64,000 nucleotides of DNA, taken from NCBI RefSeq assembly GCF_041206865.1, contig NZ_JBGEDP010000002.1, positions 124,001 through 188,000 of the forward strand, in the 5' to 3' direction. Below are positions 8,643-18,262 of the stretch, one piece after another. The notes beneath the pieces were generated by a model that was not told the DNA's origin, made no database searches, and was given only the letters and a program-made list of their open reading frames with translations. Numbering within the stretch: position 1 is the stretch's first letter; each line of letters starts with the position of its first letter. Position numbers and translations under genes: made by a program. The stretch is from Mycobacterium sp. HUMS_12744610. Its GTDB lineage: Bacteria > Actinomycetota > Actinomycetes > Mycobacteriales > Mycobacteriaceae.

Positions 8643-11600
8643 TCACACCGTTACGAGCTGCATCAGCTCGGTGTAGTCGGTGACAACCTCGTACTTGACG
8701 TTCTCGCCATTCTTCTCGTTCAGCGACGCGAAGAACTTCCGGGCGCATTCGATTTTCGCGTCCTCGACTCCTTTGAGCTGAAGCGACGAGAGTGAGCCTT
8801 TGGTTTCGGCGACGAAGTAGATGTGTTTGACGGTTCCCTCGGTGAACGCGATGGCCCAGTCTGGGTTGTAGTCACCGACGGGGGTCGGGATGAAGAATCC
8901 GCGTGGCAGCTTCGCGTAGACGGCAACCTCCTGACTGGTATCGAGTTCGGTGACGAATTTCCGTTCCACTTTGGAATCGGTTACGACGTAGTCGTAGATG
9001 TGCTTCGTCAGCTTGTTGCCGGCGTGCGTGAGGTCCTGCTTGGTCTGGTTCTCGGTGAAAATCGCTGTGTCAAAACGGTCATCGAGCGCATCGTAGGTCA
9101 GGTGCTCGATGATCGCGGTTGCTTTCTGCTCGTTGATGAGTCGGGCAGCTTCGGTGATGAACTGCTCCGGATTGAGCCGGAACTTGGCGAACGTCTCCGG
9201 TGTGACTCCACTGAGGATAGCTGCCGCGCTACGACGGGTCAGCTGCGTTTTCTCGGTGATTTCACCGAGTAGGTCGTATTTGACCTGGGATGCGGCCGAC
9301 ACTGTCGCTGTGTGGGTGGCGGTGCTGGATACGTCGAATCCGGCACCGCTGGTGAGGTCGTCAGCTTCGAGCGAGTCGCGTTGCGTGCCCGCCTGGACGA
9401 CGTACTGCATCGCGGCGACCTTGAGATGCTTGTCGAGTGCGTGAATGCATTTGGCGATGAGCTCGGATGAGTCGAACTCGACCTGATAGACAGCCTTGTG
9501 GTTGATCCGGCGCCACAGGGCCTGGAACTCCTTCTTGGCGAAGTTGGCCTCGTTGAGCGGGATCTTCTTCGGCTTGCGGTCGTCGGTCGGGATCGGCACG
9601 TCGATGTTCAGCGAGTCGACCAAGGGCAAGAGGAACTTGAGCACCGGTTTCAGGGCCTCTGATGTCGGCTCTGCCAGGGTGCCAGCCTTCTCGCTGCCTT
9701 GTACTCGTCAGAAAGGGTGTCATCGTCGTTCAGGTAGTCGTTCTTGATCAGGTACCTATAGAGGGCCTGCGCAAGGGCTTCCTCGACCACCGACTCACCG
9801 TCTTCGGTCTGAATTGTCTTGCCGGCAAAGAACTTCACGCTTGCCTTGCGCGGCCGCGCGGCCAGCGAGTCGGAGATTTCCTTTTGCAACCCGGCGACGA
9901 AGTCGGTGTAGGACTCATCGGTAACGACCGTCAGCTCGTTGATGTCGTGCACCGTGACGGGGTTGTCCATACGTTCGCCGTGTTGGTCGACGGCCAAGCG
10001 CAGGCCGCGGCCGATCTCTTGCCGCCGAGATACGGTGTTATCGCTTTTCTTGAGCATGCCCATCACGAAGACGTTGGGGTTGTCCCAGCCTTCCCGAAGG
10101 GCGGAGTGGGAAAAGATGAAGCGAACAGGCTCGGCCAGCGATAGCAGCCGCTCCTTGTCCTTGAGGATCAGATCGTAGGCGTCGACGTCCTTGGATTGAC
10201 CCTTCTCGTCACCTGTCGCGTGCACCGGCCCGTCAACCGCATGCCTGGTCTTCTTGTCGATCGAGAAGTAGCCCTCGTGCACTGCTCGGACGGCATCGCG
10301 TCGCAAGTAAGCCTGGTAAGCCACTGTTGCGGGATCCAGTTCCAGCTCCCCAAGAACCTCATCGACGATCGCGGTGTACTCATCCTCGAAGACCCGGGCA
10401 TAGTCACCGAGCGTGTCCTCGCGGTCGTAATCGCGGTACTTCGCCACCTCATCAATGAAGAACAGCGATAGAACCTTAATGCCTCGGGTGAACAGTTCGC
10501 GTTCCTTGTCAAGGTGCGCCCGAATCACCTCCCGGATCTGAATGCGGCGCTTGGCTTCCTCAGTGACGTCACGGTCGGAGAGCTGTCCAGCGATGACGAC
10601 ATCACCGTTGCTGAGTTCGATGATGTCGCGGTTGGCGTCGATGTCGGTGATGAAGAGACCCTTGTACGCCTCGATGCCATTGGAGATGTCATGGAGGTTG
10701 GCGCCCACGTCGAGGCGCTTGACCTGTCGCGCGATCGACCCACCTTTGGTCTGTACCTCGATCTCCACGCGGGCCCGCGGTTTTGCGCCCTTGGCGATCT
10801 CGATGGCATCGAGATACAGGTAGGCCGTCGTGCCGGCCAGCCCCTTCACGGTGATGCCTCGCACCGCGATCTTCTTGACCAACTTCTGGTTGTACGCATC
10901 GAGGGCGTCGAGGCGGTGAACTTTGGTGTGCTCGACCTTGTGAGTTGCCGAGTAGCGCAGCACCATGAGTGCATTGAACCGCGACAGCGCTTCTAATGAC
11001 TTTGGTGCACTGATCTTTTGCGGTTCGTCGATGATCACGATGGGACGGTTTGCGCTGATGACATCGATGGGACGTCGCGACTGGAAGTCGTCGAGTTCGT
11101 CGTAGATGCGGCGATTATCCTTGCTCGTCGAATTGAACGCCTGAATGTTGATGATCATCACCTGCACCCCGGCGTCCGAGCTGAATCGCTCCAACTCATG
11201 CAGCTGAGATGAGTTGTAGATGAAGGACCGAGGCTTGCTGCCGTACGTCTGCTGGAAGTGCTCGGCCGTCAAATCAATTGACTTCTTCACGCCCTCGCGA
11301 ATCGCGACCGACGGGACTACGATGATGAATTTTGACCAGCCGTACCGCTTGTGCAGTTCCATGATCGTCTTGATGTAGACGTAGGTCTTTCCGGTACCGG
11401 TTTCCATCTCGACGTCGAGATTGGGAGCACCCGGAGCGGCTTTGCTGTCCACCAGCTTGTCCGACAGCGGCAGGTTTCGCAGCCGTTGAACGCGCTGAAC
11501 GTTCTCTAGCAACTGCTCTGGTGTCAACGCGATCTCGGCATTTCGTAGACCCGAGTCGGAGGTCGAGCTCGCGTCAAACAGCGTCGGTGCCGTAGCCGGC

Positions 11601-11722
11601 TTCGCCCTGCCCGGGTCGATCCGATAAGAGACGCCATCATATTTCGGCTGTCCGGCGAAGGCGTCGACAACCGCGTCCACGGCATCGGTCTGATACTGCT
11701 GAATCTTGAACTGAAGCTTCAT
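8643..11722 (-). pseudogene. Type III restriction endonuclease subunit (Res), frameshifted
   Basis: The first 690 codons (11722-9650) hold the SF2 helicase: [13 protein letters not shown] as Walker [10 protein letters not shown] as motif [22 protein letters not shown] and the QEIGRGLRL motif VI. The frame ends after [13 protein letters not shown] one-base shift near 9690 continues as [20 protein letters not shown] and then 333 codons (9644-8643). Those carry a PD-(D/E)XK nuclease (YNPDWAIAF and YFVAETKGS). The helicase and nuclease therefore lie in different frames. The change is either inactivating or a sequencing indel. It is cotranscribed 5 nt after mod. Confidence 0.85.
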
Positions 11723-11727
11723 CAGTG

Positions 11728-13599
11728 TCAGATGGCCTTCACATCCGTCGCCGGCGAGATCTCACGGAAGATCTGCTCCGCATTGATCCGAGCGTCGTCG
11801 GATGCAAAGCCGGCATCGCGGAACACCGCCCGCAGTGGCTCGCGCTTGGCGATGGTTCGCACCAACTCCGGGCTCACTGCTGAATCGAAACAGGCGATAA
11901 GTGCGCCGTCTTCAACAACAAAGACGTCGTAGCATTCGTGCTTCTCGACCACGATCGGCATGGTCAGTTCGAGACCCCAGTCCAGCAGCACCTGGAAAAG
12001 CAGATCCTCCGCGGATCGACCTGGCTTCACGCTGCTCTCAAGTTCAGTGAGTGCTTGCTGGCCAGTCTCGTCTGGGGCCCGCAACACGTCAGCCATACTT
12101 GTTGTATCGACCTTGAATGTTCGGAATCCACAGTCGATGTCAGGTGCGGTTAAGCCTGCACGGTCTTTTACTTCGGTGCCAGCTTTCCGAATCCGCTGGC
12201 GAGCGATCTCGCTAATAGAACCAAAACCCGCCTTGCCTGCAGCCGACTCCGGCGCAACCTTCTCGGGGAACTGAACGACTGCGAATCGCCTAGAACCACC
12301 ATCGTCAGCGTTGAGCCGCATGACAGCTTCGGCCGTCGTACCGCTGCCGGCAAAGAAATCAAGTACTAGGCAATCACGCGCTCCGGTCGATCCGTACCGG
12401 ATAAGGCGTTTCAGCAACGCGACGGGCTTTGGATAGTCGAATATCCTCTTCGATCCCAGCATCTTTGCGACTTCCTCGCTACCATCTTTCGTGGTCCCAG
12501 CGTCGAGGAGAATCGAGCTGGGTGTCCGCGTGTCGCCGCGCTCGACCCGCTCGTTTAGAAACAGCTTCCGTTTTGGCGCTGAGTCGCCCCTCAACCCGAA
12601 CTTGACTCGGCCGTCCTCCATGAGCTGCTGCATAGATACACGGTTGATAGCCCAGGATCGGCCAGCCGGTGGCCAAAAACCCTGTCCGGTGGCCGGATTA
12701 ACTACTTCGTAATGTGTATCACCGCCTGGCTTATTGGCATCAAGTGGGACCAGCTTCCACGGACCTCGCGGATCGGAGTCTGTGTTCGAATACTCGTCTG
12801 CCCGCAGGGGCTCACCCCAGAAAGTTAAGAGTTCGCGGTTTCGCGCATACACGAGAATGTAATTGTGGTTCGCGGAGATTTCCTGGTCGTCAGATATTGA
12901 AGTGCGGGACTGCCAGATGATTGTCGCAACAAAATTTTTCGCGCCGAATACTTCATCCATGACGATTCTAAGGTTGGCGCCCTCCTGATCTCCGATCGTC
13001 AAGAACATCACGCCGTCATCGGTCAGCAGGTTTCGTGCCAATCGAATCCTCGGGTAAATCATCGATAACCAGTCAGAATGGAAGCGCCCATTAGTCGACA
13101 GATTCGCGACCAACCTGGCGCCGGAGGTGTCAACGAATCCTGATTGAGCTAGGTAGGTGGGCGGCGAGACCGCGAACGAATCGTGGTAAACGAGGTCGGT
13201 ACCCGTGTTGTATGGAGGGTCTGCAAACAGCACCTTTACTTTGCCCAGGTACGACTCTTGAAGAAGCTTCAATGCGTCGAGGTTATCGCCCTCGATGAAC
13301 AGGTTCTTGGTAGTGTCGAAGTCAACCGACTCTTCGCGAACCGGCCTGAGAGTCTTTGCAATCGGCGCGTTGGCGGCGAATGCCGCTTCGCGCTTACCGG
13401 GCCAGTCGAGCCGGTAGCGCTCCTGCGGGCCTTCGACAACATGATCCGACAGTTCCTGGCGCAGCAGGTCGAAGTCGATGGCCTTCTTGGGATTGCCGTC
13501 GGCGTCGAGCGTCTCGGTGATGACGTTGGGGAACAGCTCGGCGAGCTTCTCGATATTGGCCTCGGTCAAGTCGGGCGATGTCATGCGAAGTTTCTCCAC
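11728..13599 (-). CDS. mod: Type III DNA-methyltransferase subunit (Mod)
   Basis: A 623-aa beta-class adenine methyltransferase. Motif IV is FADPPYNTG near residue 126 and motif I comes after it ([19 protein letters not shown] near 412), the order usual for type III Mod proteins. A target-recognition region lies between. Start is GTG 13599 or ATG 13584 ([14 protein letters not shown]); both have a plausible ribosome-binding site. It lies 3 nt after DUF4391 and 5 nt before res, forming the core of the operon. The reading frame is intact, so modification may persist even if Res is dead. Confidence 0.9.
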   Translation of the reverse strand: MEKLRMTSPDLTEANIEKLAELFPNVITETLDADGNPKKAIDFDLLRQELSDHVVEGPQERYRLDWPGKREAAFAANAPIAKTLRPVREESVDFDTTKNLFIEGDNLDALKLLQESYLGKVKVLFADPPYNTGTDLVYHDSFAVSPPTYLAQSGFVDTSGARLVANLSTNGRFHSDWLSMIYPRIRLARNLLTDDGVMFLTIGDQEGANLRIVMDEVFGAKNFVATIIWQSRTSISDDQEISANHNYILVYARNRELLTFWGEPLRADEYSNTDSDPRGPWKLVPLDANKPGGDTHYEVVNPATGQGFWPPAGRSWAINRVSMQQLMEDGRVKFGLRGDSAPKRKLFLNERVERGDTRTPSSILLDAGTTKDGSEEVAKMLGSKRIFDYPKPVALLKRLIRYGSTGARDCLVLDFFAGSGTTAEAVMRLNADDGGSRRFAVVQFPEKVAPESAAGKAGFGSISEIARQRIRKAGTEVKDRAGLTAPDIDCGFRTFKVDTTSMADVLRAPDETGQQALTELESSVKPGRSAEDLLFQVLLDWGLELTMPIVVEKHECYDVFVVEDGALIACFDSAVSPELVRTIAKREPLRAVFRDAGFASDDARINAEQIFREISPATDVKAI

Positions 13600-13602
13600 C
13601 TG

Positions 13603-14268
13603 CTACCTCTGCTGTTCCAGTTCTGCTTGCTTCGTTTTCAGGGCGCGCCGAAGCTCTACCTTGCGGTTGAGTTGCGGCTCGGCGCGGAGTTTGCGCTCCA
13701 GGGAGGCGACCTCGCGTTCGAGCTTGCGCACGGCCTGGAGTCTGGCAGCGACGTCTGACAATTCCTCTCCTGGCCGTGCTGATACCGGGGTCAGCGGCGC
13801 GAGGAGTGCGGTGTACAGGGATGGCAGGCTGATCGCTGTTGGTAGTGGCTGCCGCTCGGCATCCGGGGTTTGCCAGTCGGTCGTGTAGTAGGCGCTGAGC
13901 TTGGGCGTAGCGGGGCCGACCTGCTTGTGCGATGCAGCCATCCGGACTCGCTGCTCGTCTCCTTCGCCGGTGACTATCTCGAAGATGATGGGGGTCTTCA
14001 CCGCTTTGTCGATGGCGGCGAGCACGGACTCGCTGACATCGTCGCCCTTTGTGTCGATCTGGAAAACTTGGATCTCGGGGACGTCTGTGTTGCCGGGCAG
14101 GTTGATGGTGGCTTGGGCGAGTTTGTAGGCCCAGGTGATGCGCTGGACTTCGGAAACGAATTTGTCACGTACTGCACCGGAGACAGTGCCGTGTTCGTAG
14201 AACTTGGTTTTCGGGACGGTACGACCGAATTTGGCGGCGGCGGGCCAGCGGTAGAGCAGGGCCGTCAT
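13603..14268 (-). CDS. DUF4391-family protein
   Basis: A 221-aa protein from ATG 14268, overlapping the helicase stop as ATGA. It begins MTALLYRWPAAAKFGRTVPK. The VQRITWAYKLAQATINLP and QVFQIDTKGDD segments and the C-terminal coiled coil rich in Glu, Arg and Leu (about 160-221) fit DUF4391. That family is regularly found between a helicase and type III mod genes in restriction islands (my recollection, not searched). Molecular role unknown; it may be a structural partner of the helicase. Confidence 0.7.
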   Translation of the reverse strand: MTALLYRWPAAAKFGRTVPKTKFYEHGTVSGAVRDKFVSEVQRITWAYKLAQATINLPGNTDVPEIQVFQIDTKGDDVSESVLAAIDKAVKTPIIFEIVTGEGDEQRVRMAASHKQVGPATPKLSAYYTTDWQTPDAERQPLPTAISLPSLYTALLAPLTPVSARPGEELSDVAARLQAVRKLEREVASLERKLRAEPQLNRKVELRRALKTKQAELEQQR

Positions 14269-17200
14269 GTGGTTCCTTCGGAGGCGTCGACGATCGCGAT
14301 GAATGCGGTGAGTTCGAAGTCGTCGAGGCCGGCGATTGCCTGGGTGAGGGCGGTCGTGTGTCCATCGCTGAAGAGGCTGTCGATGTCGCGTTCTTCGGTG
14401 ACGTCGATCATGGATCGGATTGCTGCGGTGAGCAATTCGGAGTACTTGCCCATCTCTGCGCCTTCGCGGGTGGCAGCGTTGAAGACGCGGGTGACCTCGG
14501 TGACGGGTTCCTCGTGGGGCCGGCATCCTGCGCGAATCAGGTCGAGAAGGTGTTTGACCTCTGTGTGGTCGGCGATGACGTTGCCGTTGTCGTCGAGGTA
14601 GACCAGGTAGTGCGGGTGCAGCCGGTTGCCCCGATTGATGTTCTCGTTGGCGTCGACGTTGCGCAGCGCGAACAGCACACCGGGGTGGAGGCCTCTGGAG
14701 GGGTCTGCGGGGATTACTGCGTGAAGTCCCTTCGGCGCGGTGGCCAGGTCGCCGGCCTTCTTGAGGTATCCCAGCAGGTCCATTCGGAAGTCGTTGAGGC
14801 CGAGATCGGTGATGGATACACCGGTGCGGACGTCTTCGAGTTCGATGACTTCGTCTTGGAGCTTGCGGAGCTGCTCCTTGCGGAACGCGGCGTCGCTGCC
14901 TTCGAGGGTGAGGACGTTGTCGTCGGCGGTGCCGGCGAGGTCGGCGATGACCATGCGGTTCTCGACGCGTTCCTTGAGGTTGATGTATTCGTCGAGGGAG
15001 ATGTCGGGCCAGAAGTTCACGAGCTGGATCTGGGCGTTGGTCGAGCCGATGCGGTCGATGCGGCCGAATCGTTGGATGATCCGTACTGGGTTCCAGTGAA
15101 TGTCGTAGTTGACGAGATAGTCACAGTCCTGGAGGTTTTGGCCTTCACTGATGACATCGGTGCCGATCAGCACATCGAGTTCGCCGGTGTCTTTGGGCAT
15201 GGTGAGGTGGCGTTGCTTGGACCTTGGCGAGAACAGCGTCAGGACCTGCTGGAAGTCGTAGCCGGTCCCCAGCGTTGTTTTCGCGGCGTGGGCACCGCCG
15301 GTGACGAGGGCGGTGTGTAGCCCGGAGTTGCTCAATGTGGGCGCGAGCTGTTTGTAGAGGTACTCGGCAGTGTCGGCGAACGCCGAGAAGATCAGTGCCT
15401 TGCGATTTAGCGGGTTGAGGGGGTTGGCGGCCTTGTCCTCGATGAGTCGTTTGAGCGCCTGCAGCTTGAGGTCGTGATCTGGTGTGACCCTGCGCATCTC
15501 GTCGAGTAGCTCGCGGAGGGTCTCACGGTCGTTCCACAGATCACGCTGCCAGGATTCTACGTCGATGTCATCGAGGTCGATCTTGATCTTCTCGCCAAAC
15601 GAGAGCGCTTCGACGTTGGCGTCATCCTCGTCGTCGACATCGAGGTCCAGGCCGGAGAAATCGACGCTCAGATCGTTCAAGGATCCTGTTCGTGACTTGA
15701 TTCGGATAAGAGTGTTGTCGACCGCGCCTTCAATTTTGGCGAGGGTGAGCCGGAACGCCTCGACCGAACTCTCCAAACGTTTGAGCAGGTTGACCGTCAT
15801 GAGCTTTTTCAAGCCCTGCTCACGGCCGAGTTGCCCGATGTTGGAGCGCGCCGTGCCGCCCTTGACGTTGTAGAGGTCTTCGTACTTGCCGATTCGGCTT
15901 GGGAATACGTAGGACAGCGGCGTGTAGACGGCCAGGGTGAGCGCTTGAAGTTGTCCGAAGATTTCGTTGAATGCGGGCACATCGGGGAGGTCGGAGAGCG
16001 GCTCACGAATGGACCGCGGCGGGAGCCGTTGTGGGAAGGTACCGATTTCGGTGGTGTCGTAGAACGCCTGAATGTGTTTGCGGGACCGTGCGATGGTGAC
16101 CGAGTCGAGCAGTTCGAAGAAGTCGAAGTCGAGCATCTGCAGGATACGGTCGGTGGTGCGCGCCTCGGGGTCGAGCTTGGACCACTCGTTGAAGACGCGC
16201 TGCGCGTCGCTGAACACTTTCTCGACCGTGGTCGAGATGTTCAAGTGTTGGCTGAGGTTCTCCGACTCTCCTTCGTAGGCAAGTTGGAGTTGGTTCTTCA
16301 GGTCGTTGAAGCGGTTGTTGACCGGTGTGGCCGACAGCATGAGCACCTTGGTCTTCACACCCTCGCGGATGACTTGACGCATCAGCCGTTGGTAGCGCGA
16401 CTCTTTCTCTTCTGCGTAGTCCGCGTTCCGGAAGTTGTGGGACTCGTCGATAACGACGAGGTCGTAGTTGCCCCAATTGATTCGGTCGAGCCGCAGCCCC
16501 AACGATTCACCCTTGGTGCGGGAAAGATCGGTGTGGGCGAGGACGTCGTAGTTGAACCGGTCTTGAGCGAAGATGTTCGTCGTCAGGTTGGCGTTGTAGT
16601 TGGTCCAGTTCTCCGCAAGCTTCTTCGGTGCAAGCACCAGGACGGACTTGTTGCGCAGCTCGTAGTACTTGATCACTGCCAACGCGGTGAAGGTCTTCCC
16701 GAGCCCCACGCTGTCAGCGAGGATGCAGCCGTTGTAGGTCTCCAGCTTATTGATGATTCCCGTCGCCGCGTCCCGCTGGAAGTTGTACAGGCTCTGCCAG
16801 ACCTGCGTTTCCTGGTAGCCGGTGCGATCATTCGGCAGGACGTCCTCGCTGATGTCGTCGAGGAACTCCGAGAACAGGTTGTACAGGATCAGGAAGTAGA
16901 TTCGCGCCGGTGAGTTTTCGGCGTACACGCTCGCGATGTGGTCGTACACCGCTTGGGTAACATCTTCGAGCTGCGTGGGGTTGTTCCAGATCTGATCGAA
17001 CAGGGCGGCGTACTGCCGTGCCATGGGAGCATCGTCGAGCTTGGTCACGACGTTCGACACGGCGTTCCCACGCTCATAGCCAAGGTCGGCGGAGGTGAAG
17101 CCTTGGATCGGCTGGTAGGCGACCTTGTCATCCACAACGACGAACTGCTGCATCGGGGCACCGGTCCGGTTCGACCGGAAGCGAACCTTTCGGCGCACCC

Positions 17201-17534
17201 ATTCCGCGCATTCACGCGCGATGGCCCGCTGCGTCAGCTTGTTGCGCAGACGGATCTCGAACTGCGAACCGTAAAGCGACGACTCCCCGTTGGACCCCGG
17301 CGGAATGAAAAACTGTCGGCGTTCCTTGGGCAGCTGATCAGTAGCCGCCGCGGCGACAAACGACGGCGAGGTGAAGACGAACTCGAGCTCTTCGACGCGC
17401 TCCAACTCCTTGCGCAGCGCCTCAAACGCGAAGATGGAAAACGTCGATGCAGCGATACGCAGCTTCGACCCAGCCTGCACCTCAGCCTTGAGATCATCGC
17501 CGAGGAGGTCGTTGACGTTGTCGATGATGTGCAT
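14265..17534 (-). CDS. SNF2-type helicase with N-terminal PLD-like domain
   Basis: A 1089-aa protein. Residues 1-160 resemble the phospholipase-D-like domain found in front of some defence helicases (IAASTFSIFAFEALRKEL and FVVVDDKVAY). Helicase motifs follow: Walker A ILADSVGLGKTFTAL near 272, motif II VVIDESHNFRN near 361, motif III LMLSATPVNNRFNDL, and C-terminal IGTDVISEGQNLQDC and IIQRFGRIDRIGS. No HKD nuclease motif is evident. It starts 2 nt after the small HTH gene and overlaps DUF4391. Expected role is ATP-driven translocation on DNA as part of the modification-restriction complex; this is inference. Confidence 0.85.
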   Translation of the reverse strand: MHIIDNVNDLLGDDLKAEVQAGSKLRIAASTFSIFAFEALRKELERVEELEFVFTSPSFVAAAATDQLPKERRQFFIPPGSNGESSLYGSQFEIRLRNKLTQRAIARECAEWVRRKVRFRSNRTGAPMQQFVVVDDKVAYQPIQGFTSADLGYERGNAVSNVVTKLDDAPMARQYAALFDQIWNNPTQLEDVTQAVYDHIASVYAENSPARIYFLILYNLFSEFLDDISEDVLPNDRTGYQETQVWQSLYNFQRDAATGIINKLETYNGCILADSVGLGKTFTALAVIKYYELRNKSVLVLAPKKLAENWTNYNANLTTNIFAQDRFNYDVLAHTDLSRTKGESLGLRLDRINWGNYDLVVIDESHNFRNADYAEEKESRYQRLMRQVIREGVKTKVLMLSATPVNNRFNDLKNQLQLAYEGESENLSQHLNISTTVEKVFSDAQRVFNEWSKLDPEARTTDRILQMLDFDFFELLDSVTIARSRKHIQAFYDTTEIGTFPQRLPPRSIREPLSDLPDVPAFNEIFGQLQALTLAVYTPLSYVFPSRIGKYEDLYNVKGGTARSNIGQLGREQGLKKLMTVNLLKRLESSVEAFRLTLAKIEGAVDNTLIRIKSRTGSLNDLSVDFSGLDLDVDDEDDANVEALSFGEKIKIDLDDIDVESWQRDLWNDRETLRELLDEMRRVTPDHDLKLQALKRLIEDKAANPLNPLNRKALIFSAFADTAEYLYKQLAPTLSNSGLHTALVTGGAHAAKTTLGTGYDFQQVLTLFSPRSKQRHLTMPKDTGELDVLIGTDVISEGQNLQDCDYLVNYDIHWNPVRIIQRFGRIDRIGSTNAQIQLVNFWPDISLDEYINLKERVENRMVIADLAGTADDNVLTLEGSDAAFRKEQLRKLQDEVIELEDVRTGVSITDLGLNDFRMDLLGYLKKAGDLATAPKGLHAVIPADPSRGLHPGVLFALRNVDANENINRGNRLHPHYLVYLDDNGNVIADHTEVKHLLDLIRAGCRPHEEPVTEVTRVFNAATREGAEMGKYSELLTAAIRSMIDVTEERDIDSLFSDGHTTALTQAIAGLDDFELTAFIAIVDASEGTT

Positions 17535-17536
17535 GT

Positions 17537-17722
17537 TCAGTCCTCCGCGGCCGTCGCCCCGTTACGACGAACCCAATCGTCGACCTCAGCCGCCTGGAAC
17601 TTCCACAGGCGCCCCACCTTGTGAGCGGGCATGGCCTTCTCGGCGATCCAGCTGTAGATCGTGTCCTTGGTGACGCCGAGGTGGGTGGCGATGTCGTCGG
17701 CTGACAGCCACGGCTCAGCCAC
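17537..17722 (-). CDS. Small helix-turn-helix (excisionase-type) DNA-binding protein
   Basis: A 61-aa protein. GTG 17722 is preferred because AGGAGG lies 6 nt upstream; a TTG at 17728 is possible. PWLSADDIATHLGVTKDTIY, then a Trp and KVGRLWKFQAAEVDDWV, is the classical MerR/Xis-type HTH_17 pattern. It heads the cargo operon, 2 nt before the helicase. It could regulate the operon or assist excision. Its distance from the recombinase genes slightly favours a regulator. Confidence 0.8.
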   Translation of the reverse strand: MAEPWLSADDIATHLGVTKDTIYSWIAEKAMPAHKVGRLWKFQAAEVDDWVRRNGATAAED

Positions 17723-17845
17723 AGGCAACCTCCTGACTATCGACCCCCTGCGTGCCGACTGGTCGATCTTAGCGGGATGAACCGATTTAGACCGTGTATT
17801 TGCGGGTTCAACCGACTCTGTCGAGGTCGGAAAGTCAGCCTGTGA

Positions 17846-18262
17846 TCACCACCGCCGTCGCGCATGACGGCCCTGCAGCGGAGTGACGGTTCCGCGCGGC
17901 ACGGCACCGCGACTCGCTTGTAGCTGTGAGTGGAGCTCGGCGATCACGGTTACCGCGGCTTGGTTCTTTCGTTCGAGGTCGGTGTTGCTTTGCCGCAACG
18001 TCGCGATGGTCTGCTTGAGCTTGGTGACTATTCCCTGCAACTCGATGATCTGGGAGTCGCGCGGTGCGACCCGGGCGCCGACAGCGGTATTCCAGTCGGC
18101 GAGGACGGCGTCGGCCCGGTTCATGGTGGCGCGGCTGACACCGGCTTCGACGTGCAGGTTGGCTTTGGTGAGCCGCCCGTCGGTCCGTCTGGATTGGCCT
18201 GTGAGGAGTCGCTGCATGGCGTCGCGCAGCTTCTTCTCGGACGCAGGGCTGACGGCGGTCAC
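17846..18262 (-). CDS. DUF6262/TnpC-like coiled-coil accessory protein
   Basis: A 138-aa protein from GTG 18262, overlapping the stop of the third recombinase as GTGA. The N-terminal half has an HTH-like segment (TKANLHVEAGVSRATMNR) and the C-terminal half is a coiled coil (IIELQGIVTKLKQTIATLRQ). Tn554 encodes a similar small third protein, TnpC, which biases transposition; DUF6262 proteins occupy the same place next to actinobacterial recombinases (family knowledge). It is the last gene of the recombinase operon. Confidence 0.7.
   Translation of the reverse strand: MTAVSPASEKKLRDAMQRLLTGQSRRTDGRLTKANLHVEAGVSRATMNRADAVLADWNTAVGARVAPRDSQIIELQGIVTKLKQTIATLRQSNTDLERKNQAAVTVIAELHSQLQASRGAVPRGTVTPLQGRHARRRW

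Noticed and set aside
9650..9720. Programmed ribosomal frameshift in res
   Set aside because: No slippery heptamer or downstream pseudoknot is apparent at GCAGCGAGAAGG. An indel is simpler, given the other frameshifts in the window.
14358..16913. Long acidic plus-strand ORFs
   Set aside because: They mirror the helicase gene. Val/Glu/Asp-rich composition is typical of antisense frames in GC-rich genes.
6036..17722. DISARM or BREX system
   Set aside because: A PLD-like region and a helicase are present, but no DUF1998 (DrmA/B), PglZ, BrxC or Lon-like gene is seen. Type III Mod/Res fits better.
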